A stretch of 64,000 nt of DNA from Fluviibacter sp048859965. GTDB lineage: Bacteria; Pseudomonadota; Gammaproteobacteria; Burkholderiales; Rhodocyclaceae. The notes beneath the pieces were generated by a model. It searched no databases and had not been told where the DNA came from. It was given only the letters and a program-made list of their open reading frames with translations. The number at the start of each line of letters is the position of its first letter. The stretch's first letter is position 1. Of the stretch, positions 1-8,006 are shown piece by piece. A program made the translations under genes and the position numbers. Where the stretch lies: positions 33,340 through 97,339 of the forward strand of contig JBLIZO010000037.1 in NCBI GenBank assembly GCA_048859965.1. Reading direction: 5' to 3'.

Positions 1-189
1 CTCAAGCTCAATGAGCCGGGCATGGTGCGTATCAACAAAGCCGGATGTCTTGGCCGATGCCTCGAGGGCCCGGTCATGGTGATCTACCCGGAAGCCATTT
101 GGTATCAGTTCGTCGATCAAAGTGACGTCGACGAGATTATCGAATCCCATCTGGTTAACGGCATTCCCGTTGACCGCCTGCGCATCTGA
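1..189 (+). CDS. (2Fe-2S) ferredoxin-domain protein, C-terminal part
   Basis: This is the last 62 codons of a gene that begins before the window; frame 1 runs open to TGA at 187-189. The visible segment has the motif GCLGRCLEGP followed by MVIYPEAIWY, which is the second cysteine pair and following beta strand of the thioredoxin-like [2Fe-2S] ferredoxin family. The N-terminal cysteine pair would lie outside the window. The protein is expected to be a small cytoplasmic electron-transfer or iron-sulfur protein with no assigned partner. It lies 10 bp upstream of the alpha/beta hydrolase, a pairing I associate with betaproteobacteria. The family call is good; the physiological role is unknown. 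Confidence 0.75.
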   Translation, partial: LKLNEPGMVRINKAGCLGRCLEGPVMVIYPEAIWYQFVDQSDVDEIIESHLVNGIPVDRLRI

Positions 190-199
190 AAGCCCGCCC

Positions 200-850
200 A
201 TGTCCCATGCCTCCCAATCCCGAGAAGAACAGGTTCTGATCGACGGCCCGATCGGCAAGATCGAGGTGTTGATCGACAACCCAGGCGCGCCGCGCGGCAT
301 CGCACTCATTGGTCACCCACACCCCATCGGCGGCGGCGCGGCCACCAATAAGGTGGCGCACACGCTGGCGCGCACCTTTGCCAGCCTCGGTTATGCGGCG
401 TTCCGTCCCAATTTCCGCACGGTCGGCCTGACCGAGGGCGAGCACGACGAGGGTATCGGCGAAACCGACGATATGCTCAGCGTTCTCGAATACGCCCGCG
501 AACGTTGCGGCCACTTACCCGTGGTTCTGGCTGGTTTTTCCTTCGGTGCCTTCGTACAGACTCGAGTCGCCAAACGTATGGTGGCAGCGGGTCATCCGGC
601 GCAGCGTCTGGTGCTGGTCGGCACGGCCTCGGGTTTCGTCGAGGGCACACGCCATTACGATACCGAAGCGGTACCACGTGACTCGATTGTCATTCACGGC
701 TCGGCCGACGAAACCGTGCCACTCGACAATGTACTCGCCTGGGCCGAGCCGCAGGACCTGCCTATCATCGTCGTGCCTGCGGCGGACCATTTCTTCCATC
801 GCCGCTTACATCTCCTGCGCGAAATCATCACCCACAACTGGCGCCACTGA
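200..850 (+). CDS. alpha/beta hydrolase (COG2945-like)
   Basis: A 216-residue cytoplasmic alpha/beta hydrolase. An HPHPIGGG segment near residue 34 forms the oxyanion region, the nucleophile elbow is GFSFGAF (GxSxG), and the late acidic and histidine parts of the triad are probably HGSADETVP and the ADHFFH motif near the C terminus. An upstream in-frame ATG at 122 would place the start inside the preceding ferredoxin gene. I chose 200 because it lies just after that gene's stop and gives a family-typical N terminus. The stop overlaps the cutA start (ATGA). The substrate cannot be inferred; this family is usually annotated only as hydrolase. Confidence 0.8.
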   Translation: MSHASQSREEQVLIDGPIGKIEVLIDNPGAPRGIALIGHPHPIGGGAATNKVAHTLARTFASLGYAAFRPNFRTVGLTEGEHDEGIGETDDMLSVLEYARERCGHLPVVLAGFSFGAFVQTRVAKRMVAAGHPAQRLVLVGTASGFVEGTRHYDTEAVPRDSIVIHGSADETVPLDNVLAWAEPQDLPIIVVPAADHFFHRRLHLLREIITHNWRH

Positions 851-1188
851 TGCAGACCTGCCCGACCAACACCCAACTGGTGCTGACCACCGTGCCGGAC
901 GAAGCACTGGCGGAGTCGCTCGCACACCAACTGGTCGAATCGGGCCTGGCGGCTTGCGTCAAAATACTGCCCGCCTGTCAATCGACGTACCGCTGGGCGG
1001 GGCGGATTGACCGCGCCACCGAGATTCCGCTCATCATCGTTACGCACACCCATCGTTACGCGGCGTTGGAGCAGGCCCTGAAAGCCGCCCACCCGTATGA
1101 TGTCCCCGAAATTCTCGCCATTGACTGCAGCGCCGGACTACCCGCGTATCTGCGCTGGGTCGCTGATGTTTCTTTGCCCCAGATCTGA
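850..1188 (+). CDS. cutA: divalent-cation tolerance protein CutA
   Basis: A 112-residue CutA1 family protein, a small trimeric ferredoxin-like fold related in shape to PII proteins. Visible family signatures are the VPDEALAESLA helix start, the SGLAACVKI strand with its conserved cysteine, STYRWAGRI, and the closing HPYDVPEIL motif. CutA was named for copper tolerance in E. coli, but its molecular function remains unsettled. It overlaps the hydrolase by one base pair in an ATGA junction and is followed by dsbD through TGATG, so translation is probably coupled. The cutA-dsbD adjacency is the same one seen at the E. coli cut locus. Confidence 0.93.
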   Translation: MQTCPTNTQLVLTTVPDEALAESLAHQLVESGLAACVKILPACQSTYRWAGRIDRATEIPLIIVTHTHRYAALEQALKAAHPYDVPEILAIDCSAGLPAYLRWVADVSLPQI

Positions 1189-3083
1189 TGCGCCAGCCAT
1201 CTTCTTTACGCACCTACTACCGCGCAGCACGTTACCACTGCCTGCTGTTTGCGGCACTCATCGTCACCCTGATCGGTGCGACATCGGCCTTGAGCGCGCC
1301 CGGCGACTTCGTGCAGCCGACCGGCAACATGAGTTTTCTGCCCGCGCACCTGGCATTCAAACCCGCCGCGACCGCGCACAGCAGCGAACAGGTAGAAATC
1401 CATTTCGATATCCAGCCAGGGTATTACCTGTACCGCAGCAAACTCGCGGTTGAAGCAACCGGCCTTGTCCCCGCCGACGTGCGCGTCAATGCGGGCGAGT
1501 TGCCACCCGGCGTCCAGAAAGACGATCCGAACTTCGGCCTGACCGAGATCTACACGGAGCCTTTGAGTTGGCCGATCACCATCACCGGTGGACAGCGGCC
1601 GCTGTCCCTGACGCTCTCCGTCCGCTATCAGGGGTGCGCCAGCCAAGGCATCTGCTACCCGCCGGAAGTGGTGCTGCTCCCCGTCACGCTGCCTGCTCCG
1701 GACAGCGCGCCTACAGTTACGCCAGTCGCAACGAACGTGAGCGAATCCCAGAACGGCGTTCATGAGATCGCCCGCAGCCTGGATGAAGGCGCCCTGTGGC
1801 TGAATCTGCTGATTTTCTTCGGCGCCGGCATCGGCCTTGCCTTCACCCCCTGCATGTTACCGATGATGCCGATTGTAGCCACGGTGGTTCTGGGTCGGCA
1901 CGATACCGCGCGACCACTGTCGCACCTGCGGGGATTTCTTCTGGCGCTGGCCTACGTCTTCGGCATGGCGCTCACCTACGCTGCCGCAGGCGTCTTTGCC
2001 GGTTTGACGGGCACGCTGGTATCCGGGGTACTACAAAGCCCCTGGGTACTGACTGCCTTTGCACTGGTGTATGTACTCCTGGCGGGCGCCATGCTGGGCC
2101 TCTATAACCTGCAACTCCCCAACGCGCTCCAGGGCCGGTTGGCGCAGGAAAGCAGCCGTGTGCATGGCGGTTCACTGCCGACCGCTTTTTTACTGGGCGC
2201 ACTCTCCGCGCTGATCGTCGGCCCCTGCGTCGCAGCACCGCTGGCCGGCGCCCTGCTGTATATCGGCCAGACCGGTGATAGCCTATTCGGTGGCGGCCTG
2301 CTCTTCACCATGGCCTTCGGTATGGGCATGCCGCTACTCGCTATGGGAGCTTCGGCCGGCACGCTGGTGATTAAGACCGGCCCCTGGATGGAAACCATCA
2401 AGAAGGCGTTCGGTTTTATCCTGCTCGGCACCGCCTGGTGGATTCTATCGCCGGTGTTGCCCGACAGTATCGTGATGGGTGGTTTCGGTGTTCTGGCAAT
2501 TACCACGGGCGTGCTGCTCAAGGCACTGGAACGGCTCCCAGACCGCAGCCATCTCACAGCGCGTCTGGGCAAAGCGCTCGGCATCATCCTGGTCGCACTC
2601 GGCCTGGCCTGGCTGGTCGGCGCCTTGGGCGGCGCAACGCGACTGGATCAACCGTTGAGCCCATTCATTGTGGGTAACGACAGGGCGCCCGCCAGTCAAA
2701 CCGCGCCGTTGCCGATGACGCAAGTCACCAGCATCGCGGCACTGGACGCCGCGCTCCGCGACACGCAAAAACCGGTGTTCATCGACGTGTATGCCGATTG
2801 GTGTGTGAGTTGCAAGGAGTTTGAACGCGACACATTGGGCGATCCGGCCGTACGCGCCGCACTGAACGCCTTTACGCTGATTCGTGTGGATGTCACCGCC
2901 AGCGATGCCGAAGCGCGCAACCTGTTGCAACGCTTCGGCCTCTACGGCCCACCGGGCATGGTGTTTTACGCACCGGGTGGCCGCCTGCTGCACGACGCGA
3001 CACTGGCCGGTTACGTCGAACCCGAAGCCTTTCTCAAGCAACTGCTCCGGGTACAGACGCTGGCCGCCAAGACCAGCCACTGA
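1188..3083 (+). CDS. dsbD: thiol:disulfide interchange protein DsbD
   Basis: A 631-residue inner-membrane protein that carries reducing power from cytoplasmic thioredoxin to periplasmic DsbC, DsbG and cytochrome c maturation partners. It has three parts: a signal peptide ending near ALSA (residue 36), a periplasmic alpha domain with Cys150 and Cys156, and a membrane domain of about eight helices with the redox pair Cys222 (FTPCML) and Cys347 (VGPCVA). The C-terminal thioredoxin-like domain carries WCVSC (Cys539, Cys542). All six redox cysteines are therefore present. The start is fixed by the TGATG junction with cutA. It is the expected length and appears intact. Confidence 0.95.
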   Translation: MRQPSSLRTYYRAARYHCLLFAALIVTLIGATSALSAPGDFVQPTGNMSFLPAHLAFKPAATAHSSEQVEIHFDIQPGYYLYRSKLAVEATGLVPADVRVNAGELPPGVQKDDPNFGLTEIYTEPLSWPITITGGQRPLSLTLSVRYQGCASQGICYPPEVVLLPVTLPAPDSAPTVTPVATNVSESQNGVHEIARSLDEGALWLNLLIFFGAGIGLAFTPCMLPMMPIVATVVLGRHDTARPLSHLRGFLLALAYVFGMALTYAAAGVFAGLTGTLVSGVLQSPWVLTAFALVYVLLAGAMLGLYNLQLPNALQGRLAQESSRVHGGSLPTAFLLGALSALIVGPCVAAPLAGALLYIGQTGDSLFGGGLLFTMAFGMGMPLLAMGASAGTLVIKTGPWMETIKKAFGFILLGTAWWILSPVLPDSIVMGGFGVLAITTGVLLKALERLPDRSHLTARLGKALGIILVALGLAWLVGALGGATRLDQPLSPFIVGNDRAPASQTAPLPMTQVTSIAALDAALRDTQKPVFIDVYADWCVSCKEFERDTLGDPAVRAALNAFTLIRVDVTASDAEARNLLQRFGLYGPPGMVFYAPGGRLLHDATLAGYVEPEAFLKQLLRVQTLAAKTSH

Positions 3084-3154
3084 TCGGATAGCGCACCCGA
3101 CACCCGGCCCTCTGGCACCGGCCCCGGCAAGGGCCGCATGTTAGAATTCAGACC

Positions 3155-3772
3155 ATGTTTTCAGGAATCATTGCTGCCATCGGGCGCATCGACCAGGTCG
3201 CTCCCCGCAATAGCGGCGTCCGACTCACCATTCACGCCGGCGGCCTTGATCTGTCGGATGTGGCATTGGGCGATTCCATCGCCTGCAATGGCGTTTGCCT
3301 GACCGTGGTGGAACTCCTGCCCATAGGCAACCCAACGGCCTTCGTGGTGGATGTCTCCGATGAAACCCTGCGTTGCGCGACAGGTTTCGCTACCGATGCA
3401 CCGCTCAATCTGGAGAAGGCGCTACGTCTGGCGGATCGGCTGGGCGGTCATCTGGTGACCGGCCATGTGGATGGCATCGGTCATGTGCGCCACTTTGCGC
3501 CGACCACCAGCGATACCCAGGGCGATTGGCTGCTCACGATCGAAGCCCCTAACGAGCTCGCCCCCTTCATCGCCCGCAAAGGCTCCATCACCGTCAACGG
3601 TACCAGCCTCACGGTGAACGACGTCAACCAACGTGAATTCTCGATCAACCTGATCCCGCACACGCTGCAGAACACCATACTGCACACCCTGAGCGCAGGC
3701 ACACCGGTCAACCTGGAAATTGATGTCATCGCACGCTATTGCGAACGACTGCTGTCCTATACAAAACCATGA
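3155..3772 (+). CDS. ribE: riboflavin synthase, alpha chain
   Basis: A 205-residue enzyme that dismutates two 6,7-dimethyl-8-ribityllumazine molecules to riboflavin and a pyrimidinedione. The protein opens MFSGIIAAIGRI and has two homologous lumazine-binding barrels, about residues 1-97 and 98-200. Each has the repeat core (DSIACNGVCLTV in the first, GSITVNGTSLTV in the second), and a GGHLVTGHVDG linker lies between them. The 71-bp gap before it has no room for a full FMN riboswitch and I see none. It overlaps ribBA by 4 bp and starts the riboflavin block ribE-ribBA-ribH. Confidence 0.95.
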   Translation: MFSGIIAAIGRIDQVAPRNSGVRLTIHAGGLDLSDVALGDSIACNGVCLTVVELLPIGNPTAFVVDVSDETLRCATGFATDAPLNLEKALRLADRLGGHLVTGHVDGIGHVRHFAPTTSDTQGDWLLTIEAPNELAPFIARKGSITVNGTSLTVNDVNQREFSINLIPHTLQNTILHTLSAGTPVNLEIDVIARYCERLLSYTKP

Positions 3773-4896
3773 GCGAACACGATCTCCCACGCATTGCACC
3801 AACCCACGAAATCATTGCCGAGCTACGTGCCGGCCGCATGGTCGTGCTGGTTGACGAAGAAGACCGCGAAAACGAGGGCGACCTCGTGCTGGCCGCAGAC
3901 CACGTCACGCCGGAAGCGATCAATTTCATGGCGCGCTTTGGCCGTGGCCTGATCTGCCTGACGCTGACCGAACAACGCTGCCGCCAACTAGGCCTGAACC
4001 AGATGGCACGCGATAACAAGGCGCAATTCGGTACGGCCTTCACTGTGTCGATTGAAGCCGCCGAAGGGGTCACGACCGGCATCTCGGCACATGACCGCGC
4101 GCGCACCATTCAGGCTGCGGTGGCTGCCGATGCCAAGCCATCAGATATCGTACAACCGGGTCACATCTTCCCGATCATGGCGCGCCCCGGCGGCGTACTG
4201 GTACGCGCCGGCCATACCGAAGCCGGTTGTGACCTGGCCAGCCTGGCTGGTTTGAGTCCGGCATCGGTCATCTGCGAAATCATGAGCGAAGACGGTAGCA
4301 TGGCGCGCCTGCCGGAACTCAAGACATTTGCCGCACATCACGGTCTGAAGATCGGCACCATCGCCGACCTGATCCACTATCGCAGTCAGCACGAAACGCT
4401 GGTCAGCCGCGCCGGCTCGCGCCCGCTGCAAACCCGTCACGGTGACTTCACGCTGCACACCTATACCGACAAAGCGTCGGACGAAGTGCATCTGGCGCTC
4501 GTGAAAGGCACGCTCAACCCGAACAGGGAAACCCTGGTGCGCGTGCACGTGCCGTTATCGGTACTCGACTTTCTCGTACCGGAAAACACCGGCCACAGCG
4601 TTATGCTGGAAGACGCAATGGTTGCTATCGGCGCGGCCGAACAAGGCGTGCTCGTCATGCTGCACAAGCCGCTGACCGGCCAGGAACTGATGCAAGGTCT
4701 GACCGAGACAGGCAACCAATCTCAACCGCGCAAGTGGGATCCGCTGCTGCATGGGATCGGTGCCCAGATTCTGCGTGATCTTGGCGTCACCCAAATGCGG
4801 CTGCTGTCGAGCCCGCAACGCATTCCCGCGATGACCGGCTTCAATCTGGAAGTCACCGGCTTCCAATCCCCTGACGGCACGCTGACCAACGTTTAA
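3769..4896 (+). CDS. ribBA: 3,4-dihydroxy-2-butanone-4-phosphate synthase with degenerate GTP cyclohydrolase II domain
   Basis: A 375-residue fusion. Residues 1 to about 205 are a complete RibB domain, with the acidic metal-binding stretch DEEDRENEGDL (29-39) and HTEAGCDLA (149-157), and make the four-carbon precursor of riboflavin from ribulose 5-phosphate. The C-terminal half resembles GTP cyclohydrolase II but lacks the GSxRCDC zinc-cysteine motif and the conserved arginine; RVHVPLSVLDF stands where the active-site region begins. GTP hydrolysis is therefore unlikely, and a separate RibA is expected elsewhere, as in many betaproteobacteria. The start at 3769 overlaps ribE in ATGA; an in-frame ATG at 3739 lies deep in ribE and is unlikely. 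Confidence 0.93.
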   Translation: MSEHDLPRIAPTHEIIAELRAGRMVVLVDEEDRENEGDLVLAADHVTPEAINFMARFGRGLICLTLTEQRCRQLGLNQMARDNKAQFGTAFTVSIEAAEGVTTGISAHDRARTIQAAVAADAKPSDIVQPGHIFPIMARPGGVLVRAGHTEAGCDLASLAGLSPASVICEIMSEDGSMARLPELKTFAAHHGLKIGTIADLIHYRSQHETLVSRAGSRPLQTRHGDFTLHTYTDKASDEVHLALVKGTLNPNRETLVRVHVPLSVLDFLVPENTGHSVMLEDAMVAIGAAEQGVLVMLHKPLTGQELMQGLTETGNQSQPRKWDPLLHGIGAQILRDLGVTQMRLLSSPQRIPAMTGFNLEVTGFQSPDGTLTNV

Positions 4897-4905
4897 GGAA
4901 CCCGC

Positions 4906-5409
4906 ATGGCCCGCTATCTGGAATACCCTATCAACGAAAACGGCACGGGGTTGCGCATCGGCATCGCCGTCGCCCGCTTCAATCAGGACATCTGCGATGG
5001 CCTGCTGTCAGGCGCCATTAACGAACTGCACGTTCTGGGTGTGGCCGCCGAAGACATTACGGTCTGCAGCGTGCCGGGCGCACTGGAGATTCCGCTCGTG
5101 CTGCAAACGATGGCCGATGACGAAGAAAACAACTACGATGCCCTGATCGCACTGGGCGCTGTGATCCGCGGTGAGACCTATCACTTTGAAGTGGTCAGCA
5201 ACGACAGTTGCCGCGCCGTGATGGATGTGCAATTGACCACCGGTGTCCCCATCGCCAATGGCATCCTCACCACCGAAGATGACGACCAGGCACTGGCACG
5301 CATGCACGGCAAAGGCGCCGACTGCGCACGTTGCGCCGTTGAGATGGCGCGCCTGCACGCCCGCATCCGTTCTGGCGACGCGCCGCAACCGGAAGGATCG
5401 CCATCATGA
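4906..5409 (+). CDS. ribH: 6,7-dimethyl-8-ribityllumazine synthase
   Basis: A 167-residue lumazine synthase that condenses the RibB product with 5-amino-6-ribitylaminouracil. Signatures include the IAVARFNQDICDGLL nucleotide-side segment, VPGALEIPL, ALGAVIRGETYHFE with the catalytic histidine, and PIANGILTTEDDDQA. A clear ribosome-binding site (AAGGA, seven bases before the ATG) supports the start. The last codons overlap nusB by 4 bp. The pairing of ribH with nusB is very common because the two are co-transcribed in many proteobacteria. Confidence 0.95.
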   Translation: MARYLEYPINENGTGLRIGIAVARFNQDICDGLLSGAINELHVLGVAAEDITVCSVPGALEIPLVLQTMADDEENNYDALIALGAVIRGETYHFEVVSNDSCRAVMDVQLTTGVPIANGILTTEDDDQALARMHGKGADCARCAVEMARLHARIRSGDAPQPEGSPS

Positions 5410-5885
5410 CCCAGACCGTTCAAAGCACCCGCCCGGCTAACGGCCCGAAACCCGCCCGTCGCCGTGCGCGCGAAGCGGTACTGCAAGCGCTCTATGGCTG
5501 GCAGATTGGCAGCCAGGATCTGGCCGCCTGCGAAACGGCATTGCACGAGATCGAAGGCTTCGGCCAACTCCGCGACGCCGAGCAGAAGTTTGCCATTGCC
5601 CTGCTGCGCGGCTGTATCGCCAACCACGAAAGCCTGCGTGAGCAACTGACGCCGTTGCTCGACCGTCCCTTCGTCGAATTATCACCGATCGAGGGCTGTA
5701 TCCTGCTACTCGGCGCGCATGAAATGGGCAACAGCCCGGAGACGCCCCTGCGTGTCGTACTCAACGAATCCATTGAACTGGCCAAAACCTTCGGCGGCAC
5801 AGATGGTCATAAATTCGTGAACGGCGTACTCGACCGCCTGGCGCCGACATTGCGCCCGCTGGAAAGCAGTCGCCCCACCCGTTGA
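5406..5885 (+). CDS. nusB: transcription antitermination factor NusB
   Basis: A 159-residue all-helical RNA-binding protein. With NusE (S10) it binds boxA of rRNA leaders and stops premature Rho termination of rRNA operons. Recognisable segments are the arginine-rich start (ARRRAREAVLQALYGWQ), the central LLRGC helix, and the C-terminal RVVLNESIELAKTFGG followed by KFVNGVLDRLA, which are the most conserved parts of the family. The ATGA overlap with ribH implies coupled translation; thiL follows after 7 bp. Confidence 0.95.
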   Translation: MTQTVQSTRPANGPKPARRRAREAVLQALYGWQIGSQDLAACETALHEIEGFGQLRDAEQKFAIALLRGCIANHESLREQLTPLLDRPFVELSPIEGCILLLGAHEMGNSPETPLRVVLNESIELAKTFGGTDGHKFVNGVLDRLAPTLRPLESSRPTR

Positions 5886-5892
5886 GATTCCT

Positions 5893-6918
5893 ATGGCCGG
5901 CGAGTTCGCACTGATCGAACACCTGCTGCGCCAGACCTGCGCTGATTCGGCGACGCGGCCGCCTATCCTTGGGCCGGGCGACGATTGTGCATTGATCAGC
6001 GCATCAAAGCCGGATCTCGCCTGGGCGGTTACCACTGACATGCTGGTTGCGGGTGTCCATTTCCTGAATAGCGACGACCCGCATGATCTCGGCTGGAAAA
6101 CCCTGGCTGTCAATCTTTCCGATCTGGCGGCCATGGGTGCGGCCCCCCGTTATGTGACACTGGCCGCCGCCATTCCGCCTGAGGATGCAACCGACACCAC
6201 ATGGATCGATGCGTTCTTTAACGGCTTTGTTGATTGTCTGAATGCCTATGGGGTTTCTCTGATCGGCGGCGATACGACGCGCGGCCCACGCATCTTCAGT
6301 GTCACCGCCATAGGCGAAGTGAGCGCCGATGGCGCGCTGCGCCGCAGTAGCGCGCAACCCGGCGATGATATCTGGATTTCCGGAACGCCGGGCTATGCCG
6401 CGTTGGGCCTGCGCGCCAAACTGGATGGCATGCCACTGCCGATGGGCGTTGCAGACAAGGCACGCCAGGCGCTGCATCGGCCGCAACCCCGCGTGTCACT
6501 CGGGCTCGCGTTGAAAGGACTCGCACACGCCACGATTGATGTCTCTGATGGTTTGCTGCAGGATCTGGGGCACATTGCACGCGCCTCCGGGGTCACAGCC
6601 ACGCTTGAAGATGCGCTGTTGCCGCTTTGCCCGACCGGCGTCGACCCCAAGCGCTGGCAAGCCTGCCTACTCGGCGGCGGTGACGATTACGAACTGCTGT
6701 TTACCGCACCGGCGTCCGAGCAAACCGCCATAGACGCCCTGAGCCGATCGCTGAGGCTGCCGCTCACCCGGATCGGCAAGATACACCCGCTGCAGACAGC
6801 CGCAGAAGCAGGCACAATGCAGACAGCCGTTGTAGAGGTTCTGAATGCAAGCGGCCATCCCATTGATCTTTCCTGCTTACGCGCAGGGTTTGATCATTTT
6901 GCGTCACCCACCGTCTGA
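5893..6918 (+). CDS. thiL: thiamine-monophosphate kinase
   Basis: A 341-residue member of the PurM/AIR synthase fold that phosphorylates thiamine monophosphate to the active cofactor thiamine diphosphate. It opens with GEFALIEHLL, then GPGDDCALI, and has the metal-binding DLAAMGAAPRY helix, LIGGDTTRG, and late motifs TIDVSDGLLQDLGHI and GGGDDYELLFT. All these ligand positions look intact. It sits between nusB and pgpA, the same order as in E. coli (nusB-thiL-pgpA), which supports the assignment. Confidence 0.94.
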   Translation: MAGEFALIEHLLRQTCADSATRPPILGPGDDCALISASKPDLAWAVTTDMLVAGVHFLNSDDPHDLGWKTLAVNLSDLAAMGAAPRYVTLAAAIPPEDATDTTWIDAFFNGFVDCLNAYGVSLIGGDTTRGPRIFSVTAIGEVSADGALRRSSAQPGDDIWISGTPGYAALGLRAKLDGMPLPMGVADKARQALHRPQPRVSLGLALKGLAHATIDVSDGLLQDLGHIARASGVTATLEDALLPLCPTGVDPKRWQACLLGGGDDYELLFTAPASEQTAIDALSRSLRLPLTRIGKIHPLQTAAEAGTMQTAVVEVLNASGHPIDLSCLRAGFDHFASPTV

Positions 6919-6933
6919 ACCAATCTACCGACC

Positions 6934-7458
6934 ATGCCCACACCCGGCCAACAACCCTCTCTCCGCTTTTTATTATCCGACCCGCTACACGCCATCGCGC
7001 TGGGCTTCGGCAGCGGTCTCTCACCGTGGGCACCCGGCACCTTTGGCACGCTTTTCGGCTGGGCGAGCTTCCGCGCGCTCGACATGGTTCTGCCCAACGA
7101 CAGCTTCTTGCTGCTCATTCTCATCAGCTTCGTACTGGGCATTGTCGCCATCGAGAAAACCGGCAAGGCACTCGGCGAAATCGATCATGGTGGCATCGTC
7201 TGGGATGAAATCGTGCCGTTCTGGGGTGTGCTCTGGTTACTCGGCAACAGCATCGGTGACAGCCTCGTCTGGCAAGGCATTGCCTTTGTACTCTTCCGGC
7301 TTTACGACATCACCAAACCCTGGCCGGCGCGTTATTACGATCAGCACGTCAAAAATGGTTATGGCGTCATGATGGACGATGTGATCGCCGCACTCTATAC
7401 CATCGGCTCACTGGCGATTCTTGTGGCGCTTGCCTATATGCAGTCACACGGCGCATAA
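6934..7458 (+). CDS. pgpA: phosphatidylglycerophosphatase A
   Basis: A 174-residue inner-membrane phosphatase that removes the terminal phosphate of phosphatidylglycerophosphate to give phosphatidylglycerol. It has the family hallmark GFGSGLSPWAPGTFGTLFGW near residue 28, several hydrophobic helices, and a conserved GGIVWDEIVPFW stretch carrying the acidic catalytic residues. A hydrophobic C-terminal helix ends two bases before pncC. I see no strong ribosome-binding site, so translation may depend on the upstream thiL ribosomes. Confidence 0.93.
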   Translation: MPTPGQQPSLRFLLSDPLHAIALGFGSGLSPWAPGTFGTLFGWASFRALDMVLPNDSFLLLILISFVLGIVAIEKTGKALGEIDHGGIVWDEIVPFWGVLWLLGNSIGDSLVWQGIAFVLFRLYDITKPWPARYYDQHVKNGYGVMMDDVIAALYTIGSLAILVALAYMQSHGA

Positions 7459-7460
7459 GC

Positions 7461-7958
7461 ATGGGGCAGAGCGACATCAACGTGCGTGTACGCACACTCG
7501 CCACTTTGCTCACCCGGAGCGCCCGGAGGCTGGTCACGGCCGAGTCTTGCACGGGTGGGCTCGTTGCAGCGGCACTCACCACCCTGGCGGGGAGCTCCAA
7601 CTGGTTTGAGCGCGGTTGGGTCACCTATTCCAACGCGGCAAAAACAGAAGCGCTCGGCGTTGACGCCTCACTCATTGCCGAGTACGGCGCTGTCAGCGAA
7701 GCCGTGGCCGCTGCCATGGCCAGCGGTGCCCGCACTGTGGCGGGTACTGATTACGCCCTTGCCGTAACCGGTATTGCCGGCCCCGACGGTGGCTCGCCCG
7801 ACAAGCCGGTTGGTACCGTCTGCTTCGGCTGGGCGACGCCCACACACACACATACGGACACACAGCATTTCAGCGGAGACCGTGCATCGGTTCGCGAGCA
7901 GTCGGTCGCCCATGCGCTGGCCGGGCTGATCGCACTGCTCATCAACGAACCCGGCTAG
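7461..7958 (+). CDS. pncC: nicotinamide-nucleotide amidohydrolase (CinA C-terminal domain)
   Basis: A 165-residue stand-alone CinA C-terminal domain, which deamidates nicotinamide mononucleotide to nicotinate mononucleotide in NAD salvage. Catalytic and structural motifs are TAESCTGGLVAAALT with the nucleophile serine, GSSNWFERGWVTYSN, EYGAVSEAVAAAMA, and TGIAGPDGGSPDKPVGTV. A low-complexity Thr-His-Thr-His stretch encoded by a short CA-rich tract sits near residue 131 in a surface loop before the final helices. The start lies 2 bp after pgpA. The protein is of usual length otherwise. Confidence 0.93.
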   Translation: MGQSDINVRVRTLATLLTRSARRLVTAESCTGGLVAAALTTLAGSSNWFERGWVTYSNAAKTEALGVDASLIAEYGAVSEAVAAAMASGARTVAGTDYALAVTGIAGPDGGSPDKPVGTVCFGWATPTHTHTDTQHFSGDRASVREQSVAHALAGLIALLINEPG

Positions 7959-8006
7959 GCTGTTCCCCTTTATCATTCACGTTATCAATCCTTGAGGATG
8001 AATCCC

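Noticed and set aside
3084..3154. Possible FMN riboswitch before ribE
   Set aside because: The gap is only 71 bp and lacks the conserved RFN element blocks.
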